NCBI GenBank assembly: GCA_039024295.1
Contig: JBCDIQ010000141.1
Span: forward strand, 1-12,993
Length of the DNA stretch: 12,993 bases
Source of the DNA: JBCDIQ01 sp039024295
GTDB lineage: Bacteria > Bacteroidota > Bacteroidia > J057
Reading direction: 5' to 3'
The notes below the pieces were generated by a model. That model was not told the DNA's origin, made no database searches, and saw nothing but the letters and a program-made list of their open reading frames with translations. This document shows positions 7,419-12,993 of the stretch, piece after piece. A program made the position numbers and the translations under genes. Within the stretch, counting starts at the first letter, position 1. Each line of letters opens with the position of its first letter.

Positions 7419-8891
7419 TTACCGTTTCACCACTTTCCCTTGCCAGCTTGCCTGAGAAGAAACCAACTTCAATAGATAAGTCCCAGCAGCAAGATTGGGG
7501 ACTGAGAGGTTCAGTTGGTTTTTACCAGGTGTACCGGGGTATGTTTCCTGGTACAATTGTCTGCCTGTAAAATCGGTTAGCTGAACGCTTACAGGAGCAG
7601 CTTGTTGAAGCTGAAATCGTACGCTTGTCTCATCTTTGAAAGGATTAGGCCCTATAGACACCTGAAGGGGCAATTCCTGAAATTTTTCGGTGGAAACGGT
7701 TGTTCCATCGTCTGAGAGCTTAACGAAGTAGGCGAACTGGCCATCTGGAAATCGAGAATAAGCCCCTGAAATTACGTAACCTCCATCTTTTAGCTGAATA
7801 ATGTCGAATGGAGATTGCCCACCAGAATCAACCAGGGCAATCTCCCATTGGGTATCCCCGTTGGGCCCTAGTTTGGCAATAAAAATATCGCTTTCAAGTT
7901 GGGAAGTCGTATCAGAAGGAATTAAGGATGATGCCCTAAACAGCAGCACGCACCCTCCGTCATTTGTTGCTCTGCCTCGAACGAGGGCGGCACTCAAAAT
8001 GGAGTCTTGAGGATTTTTGTAGGAAACTTCTTCCTCCCACAACAATCTCCCCTGAGGACTCAGTTTACGAACATTTAAAATCCGATACCTTCCTCGGCCA
8101 AAGTAATCATGAGAAAATAAAAATGTGTTGTCATTTTGGTCCATACTCATCCCTAAGGCCCACTCCCCATTTTCTCCAAGGAAAGTCGTGTCCTGCATGT
8201 TGCCAGAATCATCTACTTCCAATAAGGCAAGTCCAAACGGCATGCTATCAGAAATGGTGTAGGCAAACAGCATGTATCGATTATCTGACCGAACTTCCAC
8301 ATCCCATCCCCTCCAGGCAGAGGTGATGTTGGGAAAGGGGTCAAAGTCGGTGTACGATTTAGACCATTCAAGGCCACCTGCATCTGTGAATTTGGAGAGG
8401 GTGGCCGCACGATTTCTTACCCCTGGGCCGTGAAGCAAACCTGCAAGTATGACATGGCCTGTGCTGTCCAGGGCACTTCCATAGGAATCGTTCCATACAG
8501 AATCCCACTTCGATACAGATCGCCACCTAACCACGCCTCGTTCTATTTTTACTACAGATCCCCTGTACTCCAGCGGATAATTCCTTGTTTCAAATCCTGT
8601 ACAAAAGATTTTTTCTCCTGGCAATAAAATTGCCCCTGTAAGACCAAATCTGGGAGAAAAAGGCCTTATCGACTGCCGAGTCGAAACGAAGTTGGCATCC
8701 AGTGATTCAATCGCGAGGTCACCGTCCAGGTTACGCCCTGCTAATTGGTAGCCTTGCCCATCTTCAAAAATGAAATATCCAAAAACGTTTGAAGGGTGTA
8801 GGGTATCGAGTACCACACTGGGCTGCTGTACCTGGGCTGATGCAAGGGTGATCAGGAACAATAAGCAAGTAACAGATAGGATAGGTTTCAT
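7419..8891 (-). CDS. Secreted T9SS type A sorting-domain protein, copy 2
   Basis: This 490-residue paralogue of the 5564-7063 gene has a signal peptide at residues 1-19 (MKPILSVTCLLFLITLASA). The mature part starts QVQQPSVVLDTLHPS, nearly identical to its neighbour. The central region has repeated beta units, including LDSTGHVILAG, SDNRYMLFAY, NDGGCVLLF and KDGGYVISGAY, plus the KLGPNGDTQWEIALVDSG segment shared almost verbatim with copy 1. The C-terminal 82 residues (about 409-490) form a canonical type A sorting domain: VSIGPNPF at the start, NLAAGTYLLKL, and GKVVKR at the end. No catalytic motif is evident. A short GAACTA sequence precedes both start codons, showing that the duplication included some upstream DNA. 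The two genes are 355 bp apart, so independent transcription is possible. Function of the passenger is unknown; cell-surface or released location is inferred from the sorting signal. Confidence 0.91.
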   Translation of the reverse strand: MKPILSVTCLLFLITLASAQVQQPSVVLDTLHPSNVFGYFIFEDGQGYQLAGRNLDGDLAIESLDANFVSTRQSIRPFSPRFGLTGAILLPGEKIFCTGFETRNYPLEYRGSVVKIERGVVRWRSVSKWDSVWNDSYGSALDSTGHVILAGLLHGPGVRNRAATLSKFTDAGGLEWSKSYTDFDPFPNITSAWRGWDVEVRSDNRYMLFAYTISDSMPFGLALLEVDDSGNMQDTTFLGENGEWALGMSMDQNDNTFLFSHDYFGRGRYRILNVRKLSPQGRLLWEEEVSYKNPQDSILSAALVRGRATNDGGCVLLFRASSLIPSDTTSQLESDIFIAKLGPNGDTQWEIALVDSGGQSPFDIIQLKDGGYVISGAYSRFPDGQFAYFVKLSDDGTTVSTEKFQELPLQVSIGPNPFKDETSVRFQLQQAAPVSVQLTDFTGRQLYQETYPGTPGKNQLNLSVPNLAAGTYLLKLVSSQASWQGKVVKR

Positions 8892-9026
8892 TGTAGTTCA
8901 GATAAGTGTGATGAAATCATTTTTGTTATTTCCAAGTTCTGTCTTTCCCAAAAACAAAACAACTCAATCTGCTTTTGTTTGGGGGTAAAAAATAATCCCC
9001 TCCGTGTAGGAGTGGTATAACAAAAA

Positions 9027-9057
9027 TCCCCGAAGGAAGCCTTCGGGGAAGTTTTTT
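9027..9057 (-). terminator. Bidirectional intrinsic terminator after the thiolase gene
   Basis: A perfect 10-bp GC-rich stem, TCCCCGAAGG (9027-9036) with CCTTCGGGGA (9040-9049), has a 3-nt loop. On the minus strand it is followed directly by a T5 run (complement of 9022-9026). On the plus strand a T6 run lies at 9052-9057. It is about 95 bp past the thiolase stop and upstream of the T9SS gene, so it should insulate the two. Confidence 0.85.
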
Positions 9058-9092
9058 AATATAAGGCTGATACAACTCACAGACTGAGCATG

Positions 9093-9106
9093 TACTGCTA
9101 GCAGTA
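9093..9106. other. Perfect 14-bp palindrome between thiolase stop and terminator
   Basis: TACTGCTAGCAGTA is its own reverse complement and lies 38 bp beyond the thiolase stop, before the terminator. It may be a protein-binding site or chance; nothing around it settles the matter. Confidence 0.3.
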
Positions 9107-9144
9107 AATATCTCTAGTACCTAACAGCTTACGCCTAAAAGCGC

Positions 9145-10338
9145 TTAAGCCATATTCTCAATCACCATGGCGATACCTTGTCCACCACCGATACACATGG
9201 TGATGAGGCCATACTTTCCACCCGTACGCTTGAGTTCGTACATGGTTTTTACGGTAAGGATACAACCTGTAGCTCCAATGGGGTGTCCAAGTGCTACAGC
9301 ACCACCATTAGGATTGGTTTTCTCGTCTGGGAAATTAAGCTCACGTGCTACCGCACATGCCTGAGCGGCAAAGGCTTCATTGGACTCAATCACGTCCATA
9401 TCTGCTACGGTCAGATTGGTTTTACTAAGCGCATCTTTCACTGCAGGTACAGGTCCCATACCCATCGTGGAAGGCTCAACACCACCGTGACCATATGCCA
9501 GAATTTTGGCCATTGGCTTTAGTCCTTTGGCCTCGGCTGAGGCTGCGTTCATCAATACAACCGCTGCAGCTCCATCGTTGATACCAGATGCGTTACCGGC
9601 AGTTACCGTACCTTCTTCTTTTTTGAACACCGTACGTAGCTTGGTTAAGCTGGCCATGTCTGCACCGCGACGAACGTGCTCATCTGTGTCAAATACGGAA
9701 GTCTTGCGGCGAACAGTTACCTCTACTGGGACGATCTGCTCGGTGAAATAGCCATTTTCAATGGCAGCCTCAGCACGGTTCTGGCTGTTCAAGGCGAGAG
9801 TATCCTGGTCTTCGCGCGTGACGTTATGTTTAGCAGCCACGTTTTCAGCGGTGATCCCCATGTGTCCATTTCCAAATGGATCAGTCAGTGCACCTACCAT
9901 CATATCGACACCTGTGGCAGGTCCCATTCGGTTACCCCAACGGAGGTTAGGGAGCATATATCCACCCTTACTCATGTTTTCGGCACCACCAGCCAAAGCG
10001 GCGTCGGCGTCGCCAAGTTCAACGGTCCGACAGGCAGAAACAATGGCCTGAAGTCCACTTCCGCACAGGCGGTTTAAGGTAAGAGAAGGAGATCCAATGG
10101 GTATACCTGCACCAACAGATACTGCACGGGAAAGGTACATGTCACGAGGCTCTGTGTGGATCACATTGCCAAAATAGGTATGACCGATTTCCTCTGCTGA
10201 TAAACCAGAACGCTCAATGGCGGCCTTGGCAGCGGTAATACCCAAATCAATAGGAGAAACAGTTTTGAGGGAACCTCCATAGGTCCCGATAGCGGTGCGG
10301 GCACCACTCAGGATGACCACTTCGTTTTTTGCTGACAT
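9145..10338 (-). CDS. Thiolase, acetyl-CoA C-acetyltransferase type
   Basis: This 397-residue cytosolic thiolase catalyses condensation of two acetyl-CoA to acetoacetyl-CoA, or the reverse thiolytic cleavage. All catalytic elements are visible: nucleophilic C92 in NRLCGSGLQA, the NEAFA motif with N320, H352 in GGAVALGHPIGATG, and acid/base C382 in CIGGGQG. Length and residue spacing match biosynthetic/acetoacetyl-CoA thiolases (AtoB/PhaA type, about 392 residues, C89/H348/C378) rather than the longer FadA-like forms. Substrate chain length is still an inference. The ATG at 10338 gives the usual N-terminus (MSAKNEVVILSGARTAIG). It is transcribed alone: the divergent amt gene lies upstream, and a strong terminator at 9027-9057 lies downstream. 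No partner genes for beta-oxidation, ketone-body or polyhydroxyalkanoate metabolism are in the window, so the pathway is open. Confidence 0.95.
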   Translation of the reverse strand: MSAKNEVVILSGARTAIGTYGGSLKTVSPIDLGITAAKAAIERSGLSAEEIGHTYFGNVIHTEPRDMYLSRAVSVGAGIPIGSPSLTLNRLCGSGLQAIVSACRTVELGDADAALAGGAENMSKGGYMLPNLRWGNRMGPATGVDMMVGALTDPFGNGHMGITAENVAAKHNVTREDQDTLALNSQNRAEAAIENGYFTEQIVPVEVTVRRKTSVFDTDEHVRRGADMASLTKLRTVFKKEEGTVTAGNASGINDGAAAVVLMNAASAEAKGLKPMAKILAYGHGGVEPSTMGMGPVPAVKDALSKTNLTVADMDVIESNEAFAAQACAVARELNFPDEKTNPNGGAVALGHPIGATGCILTVKTMYELKRTGGKYGLITMCIGGGQGIAMVIENMA

Positions 10339-10661
10339 AATGGGGAAGAATGTTGGTAAAAATTCATATCAAATCCCGATCCGCGGGGCAGAAAGGGGGC
10401 AAAATTTAACTGGTAATAGGATGTCAGCTAATCTGGTTGGCGCTAAAGGTAGGATTTTTTATGTATTTATCTATATGAATATGTCAATTTACTGAATGAC
10501 TTATGATATGGAGATTTTCAAGGGGAGAATTCTACCTGCTTTGATCCGAAAATACCTTATCTGCTCCCTACAATTCCTGGGCTGTAGACATTCCTGAATT
10601 TTAGGATCAAAAATACATTTACTAACAGTATGTTAATAAAATAGTCGATAGCTAATAATTT
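10339..10661. other. Divergent intergenic region between thiolase and amt
   Basis: This AT-rich, non-coding stretch must hold the thiolase promoter on its left side. I see no close match to a Bacteroidota promoter there; the nearest is an imperfect A-rich/TTTTG element on the minus strand around 10398-10408. The motif ATTCCTG occurs twice within about 25 bp near 10575-10597, probably by chance. The amt-proximal part (10662-10792) is described separately. Confidence 0.5.
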
Positions 10662-10702
10662 ATTATCAAATCTTGTCAAGGATTATCAATTTTATATATT
10701 TA
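10662..10702 (+). promoter_or_regulatory. Candidate amt promoter with paired direct repeats
   Basis: TTG at 10673-10675 is followed after 19 bp by TATATTTA (10695-10702). This fits the Bacteroidota vegetative pattern TTG-N17-23-TAnnTTTG except for the last base. Around the -33 element, ATTATCAA occurs twice as direct repeats (10662-10669 and 10682-10689), exactly 20 bp apart, with the short palindrome CTTGTCAAG (10672-10680) between them. Two helical turns of spacing would place both repeats on one DNA face, which suggests a regulator site. Predicted transcription start is about 10708, giving a leader of roughly 85 nt. Confidence 0.45.
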
Positions 10703-10721
10703 CCAGATCAAAACCTAGGTA

Positions 10722-10775
10722 CCTGATGGCGAATCAGTTTCATTCCACTTGATTGATCCCATCAGGATATTTTTT
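10722..10775 (+). promoter_or_regulatory. Terminator-like hairpin in the amt leader
   Basis: CCTGATGG (10722-10729) pairs perfectly with CCATCAGG (10759-10766). Inside, AATCA (10732-10736) pairs with TGATT (10750-10754), extending the structure into a long imperfect stem. A T6 run (10770-10775) follows within four bases. The run ends 17 nt before the amt start. Its position in the predicted 5' leader suggests transcription attenuation or an RNA switch for the ammonium channel, but no known riboswitch class is recognised. It could instead end transcripts entering from upstream. Confidence 0.4.
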
Positions 10776-10792
10776 CCAAAAGCGAATTCTTC

Positions 10793-12076
10793 ATGAGTAA
10801 AAAGATCAATTTCATTGTCCTGGTGGCCATGGTCCTGCTCGTTTTAGTAAATGGCACGGCCTATGAGCTAAACCCTAACACGGATAGCATTGATACCGGA
10901 GACACCGCCTGGATGTTGGTAGCAAGTGCTTTTGTGCTGCTGATGACACCCGGTCTGGCATTTTTTTATGGTGGTATGGTCAATAAAAAGAATGTCATAT
11001 CTACTATGCTGCAAAGCTTTGTAGCATTGGGCGTGATCAGTGTTTTATGGATTGTGGTGGGATTTAGCCTTGCATTTGGCGAAAGTATCGGGGGAATCAT
11101 TGGGAATCCCCTCACCTATTTTTGCTTTAGTGGGGTAACAAGCTCGCCTAATCCAGACTTTTCCGAGACCATTCCATTTCTGCTATTTGCCCTGTTTCAA
11201 CTTAAATTTGCCATCATTACCCCAGCCCTGATCACGGGTAGCTTTGCTGAACGAATCAAATTTCGTAGCTACATTTTATTTATGGTCCTCTTCAGCATTT
11301 TTATCTATGCACCGCTTGCCCATATGACCTGGCACCCAGAAGGATTGTTCCGTAACTGGGGCGTTCTTGACTTCGCTGGAGGTACAGTAGTCCATATGTC
11401 TGCGGGTTTTGCAGCCTTAGCCGGTGCCGTATTTTTAGGAAAACGAAAAGAAGTCAGCCATGATCCTGCCAATGTTCCTTTCATCATTTTGGGAACAGGC
11501 CTGTTATGGTTTGGCTGGTTTGGGTTCAATGCAGGCTCAGCGCTTGGTGCCAATGTAGATGCAGTTATCGCATTTGCCAATACCAACCTCGCCTCTGCGG
11601 CAGCCATGATCACCTGGATTTTTTACGATCGCTTCATGGGACGTAAGATGTCTGCCATTGGGGCTTGTATCGGAGCCATAGTGGGGCTGGTTGCCATTAC
11701 CCCGGCAGCGGGATTTGTCACAATTGGTCAGAGTATCTTTATTGGTGCTGCTGCAGCTGTGATCAGCAACGTGGCCATCACCGTAAAAAATCGCTCCAAA
11801 CTGGACGACACCCTGGATGTATTCCCAAGTCATGGCCTCGGCGGCGTGGTCGGCATGGTGCTTACAGGCGTATTCGCAAACGAGGTGGGGCTAATTCACG
11901 GTGAAACCACCACTTTCCTGTTTCATATGCTTGCCCTGGTAATCGTAGCCGTTTTCACCTTCGGTGGAAGCTGGTTGCTGTATTTCCTGGTCAACCTCAT
12001 CATCCCTGTACGTGTACAGGAAAAGCATGAGGCCAGCGGCCTTGACCTCTCTCAACATGGAGAACAGTTTGCCTGA
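10793..12076 (+). CDS. amt: Ammonium channel/transporter, Amt family
   Basis: This 427-residue inner-membrane ammonium channel should form a homotrimer that conducts NH3/NH4+. The first 22 residues (MSKKINFIVLVAMVLLVLVN) look like a signal peptide, as in E. coli AmtB, and are followed by 11 expected membrane helices. Pore residues are all present. The twin histidines are H201 (GGTVVHMSAG) and H347 (DVFPSHGLGG). The Phe-gate residues are F139 (in FQLKFAIITPALI) and F245 (WFGFNAGSA). The recruitment-site Trp is W180 (HMTW), S249 aligns with AmtB S219, and D193 lies in LDFAGG. The C-terminal tail after the last helix is short (about 23 residues) and is where a PII protein would bind. No glnK/PII gene lies next to it in the window, which is unusual for amt loci but not rare. 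It is a single-gene unit with its own candidate promoter/leader upstream and terminator downstream. Confidence 0.96.
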   Translation: MSKKINFIVLVAMVLLVLVNGTAYELNPNTDSIDTGDTAWMLVASAFVLLMTPGLAFFYGGMVNKKNVISTMLQSFVALGVISVLWIVVGFSLAFGESIGGIIGNPLTYFCFSGVTSSPNPDFSETIPFLLFALFQLKFAIITPALITGSFAERIKFRSYILFMVLFSIFIYAPLAHMTWHPEGLFRNWGVLDFAGGTVVHMSAGFAALAGAVFLGKRKEVSHDPANVPFIILGTGLLWFGWFGFNAGSALGANVDAVIAFANTNLASAAAMITWIFYDRFMGRKMSAIGACIGAIVGLVAITPAAGFVTIGQSIFIGAAAAVISNVAITVKNRSKLDDTLDVFPSHGLGGVVGMVLTGVFANEVGLIHGETTTFLFHMLALVIVAVFTFGGSWLLYFLVNLIIPVRVQEKHEASGLDLSQHGEQFA

Positions 12077-12101
12077 TTAACACTTTCTTGTAGAATGAAT
12101 G

Positions 12102-12130
12102 AAAGCCTGCGTGAATACGTGGGCTTTTTT
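12102..12130 (+). terminator. Intrinsic terminator of amt
   Basis: AAAGCC (12102-12107) pairs with GGCTTT (12122-12127). Two G·T pairs and then CGT/ACG (12110-12112 / 12117-12119) continue the stem to 11 pairs around a GAAT loop. A T-run spans 12125-12130. It begins 26 bp after the amt stop. Confidence 0.85.
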
Positions 12131-12163
12131 GGTCCAGACTAGTTTTGGGGGGTTATCTTCAAG

Positions 12164-12468
12164 CTAATCCTTACTTTTCTGTTCTTTCCCTTGAATCAAA
12201 CTATTAATGACGCGGATAACCTCCTTTTCAGACAGCTCAGTTATTCGCATTAATTTATTCATGGGCAACTCAAACTGCAGCCCAAGTTTGATGAGCTCAC
12301 GATTTAGATGGCGTACCAGCTCCTTCACTTGACGTACCCGTTCTTTCTCCCACTCCACTTGTGCCCGAACTGTATGTAGCAGCCGATCCTTTTCTTCTAG
12401 TTCCTTTTGGTAGGGCAGGATCATCCATTCAAAATGGTCAGGGTACGGTCTTTAAGGGTCTCAGGCAT
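12164..12468 (-). pseudogene. Rpn-like C-terminal tail module, copy A (frameshifted)
   Basis: Read from the ATG at 12468, this copy starts MPETLKDRTLTI, exactly like the intact copy at 12545-12835. It lacks one base near 12431 (TTCAAAA here versus TTCATAAA in the other copy) and falls out of frame. After the shift it reads EWMILPYQKELEEK, then a charged helical segment, ELIKLGLQFELP, and a C-terminal helix-turn-helix-like stretch NKLMRITELSEKEVIRVINS. Translation could restart at an ATG at 12424 to give 86 residues. The LSxEKxxxxTGLSxxEI-type ending is typical of C-terminal tails of Rpn/PD-(D/E)XK nuclease-transposase proteins. No nuclease domain is upstream. The last 30 residues resemble copy C more than copy B. 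Family assignment is from memory of tail patterns, not a search. Confidence 0.5.
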
Positions 12469-12544
12469 CTTTTCTGAGCTTGAGCTCCGCCAAATTTACG
12501 AGAAGCTGATTGAAGATTTTATATGCCCATTTGAGCACTGGTGA

Positions 12545-12835
12545 TTAATCTTTCTTGTTTTTGATTCTGTTGATGATTTGGGTGATTTCCTTGGCCGTTA
12601 ATCCTGTCATCTGAATCATTCGTTCCATAGAAAGATCAAGTTGTAATCCAAGCTTGATGAGTTCAAGGTTTTTCTGACGGGATTGTTCTCTCTCCTGAAG
12701 AGCTCGTTCTCTCTCCTGACGTGCTTCATCTTGTGCTGCTTTCATGAGCAATTCTTTCTCCTCCAACTCCTTTTTATAGGGCAGAATCATCCATTCATAA
12801 ATGGTCAGGTTACGGTCTTTAAGGGTCTCAGGCAT
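12545..12835 (-). CDS. Small coiled-coil/HTH protein resembling an Rpn C-terminal tail, copy B
   Basis: This intact 96-residue frame starts MPETLKDRNLTIYEWMILPY, followed by a strongly charged coiled coil (about residues 21-58, rich in E, R, Q, K). It then has LELIKLGLQLDLS and a short helix-turn-helix-like end, MIQMTGLTAKEITQIINRI. Full-length Rpn proteins carry an N-terminal PD-(D/E)XK nuclease domain; here none precedes the ATG, and an in-frame stop lies five codons upstream. The purine-rich AGAAAAG just before the ATG is also present before copy A. It is either the severed 3' end of an old transposase gene or a free-standing small protein. E. coli Rpn genes are known to make a short C-terminal product (RpnS) from an internal start that inhibits the nuclease, so an antitoxin-like role is conceivable but unproven. 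Confidence 0.5.
   Translation of the reverse strand: MPETLKDRNLTIYEWMILPYKKELEEKELLMKAAQDEARQERERALQEREQSRQKNLELIKLGLQLDLSMERMIQMTGLTAKEITQIINRIKNKKD
12685..12719 (-). repeat. 21-bp heptad duplication inside copy B coiled coil
   Basis: GTTCTCTCTCCTGA occurs at 12685-12698 and again at 12706-12719, offset by exactly 21 bp, so the coiled coil repeats QERER-type residues one heptad apart. This points to expansion of the coil by slippage in units that keep frame and heptad register. Confidence 0.55.
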
Positions 12836-12905
12836 CTTTTCTTGTATCGTTTAGATAAATTATTGGGGAGGCAACTGGAAAACGAAAATATACCTATTCA
12901 GTCGT

Positions 12906-12993
12906 TTATTTTTCACCTGCTCTCCCTTGAATCAAATTGATGACGCGGAGAACCTCCTTTTCAGACAGCCCAGTCATTTGCATTAATTTATTC
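12906..12993 (-). CDS. Rpn-like C-terminal tail module, copy C (partial, runs off window)
   Basis: Only the last 29 codons are in the window. They read NKLMQMTGLSEKEVLRVINL and then IQGRAGEK before a TAA stop at 12906-12908. The match to copy A is close at DNA level (12918-12993 against 12188-12263), with one codon fewer than copy A (VINLIQG versus VINSLIQG). It is 70 bp upstream of copy B's start in transcription order. Whether the gene beyond the edge carries a full nuclease domain cannot be seen, so this may be the tail of a complete Rpn-family protein. Confidence 0.55.
   Translation of the reverse strand, partial: NKLMQMTGLSEKEVLRVINLIQGRAGEK

Noticed and set aside
9676..10077. Plus-strand open frame of 133 codons opposite the thiolase gene.
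   Set aside because: It is antisense to a catalytically complete thiolase, with no start context or domain.
12683..12940. Plus-strand open frame of 85 codons with Leu/Phe-rich, membrane-like composition.
   Set aside because: It is antisense to the charged coiled coil of copy B; Glu/Lys/Arg-rich codons read as Phe/Leu/Ser on the other strand, which explains the apparent hydrophobicity.
1..12993. tRNA or rRNA genes.
   Set aside because: I saw no cloverleaf with a GTTC-type T-loop and CCA-adjacent acceptor stem, and no rRNA-like sequence, though this was by eye only.

Overview
The window looks like a chromosomal segment of a Bacteroidota bacterium. Two secreted proteins end in type A sorting domains of the type IX secretion system, which is essentially confined to that phylum. 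Start codons lack strong Shine-Dalgarno sequences, the best promoter candidate fits the Bacteroidota TTG / TAnnTTTG pattern, and short palindromic repeats sit between genes. I cannot place it at genus level.

Layout. Positions 1-5270 (+) hold a tripartite efflux operon: the 3' part of a periplasmic adaptor, a complete RND permease, and a TolC-like outer-membrane channel, with 31-bp gaps between them. Positions 5271-5563 are non-coding and rich in inverted repeats and degenerate heptamers. Positions 5564-8891 (-) hold two paralogous secreted T9SS cargo proteins, separated by a 355-bp spacer carrying a cluster of four REP-like palindromes in mirror-image order. Positions 9145-10338 (-) encode a thiolase, followed by a strong bidirectional terminator at 9027-9057. 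A 454-bp divergent intergenic region then leads into an Amt-family ammonium channel (10793-12076, +). Its upstream region has a candidate promoter, paired direct repeats and a terminator-like leader hairpin. The gene ends at a clear intrinsic terminator (12102-12130).

The last 830 bp (12164-12993, -) is the most unusual part. It holds three tandem copies of a short coiled-coil plus helix-turn-helix module. The module resembles the C-terminal tail of Rpn (PD-(D/E)XK recombination-promoting nuclease/transposase) proteins, and no nuclease domain is visible. One copy is frameshifted near its 5' end, one is intact, and one runs off the window edge.

How the genes work together. The three efflux genes form one machine spanning both membranes. 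The two T9SS proteins probably arose by tandem duplication and are exported to the cell surface or medium. The thiolase and the ammonium channel are independent housekeeping functions. The Rpn-like tails may be recombination debris or stand-alone C-terminal products of the RpnS type; sequence alone does not decide this.
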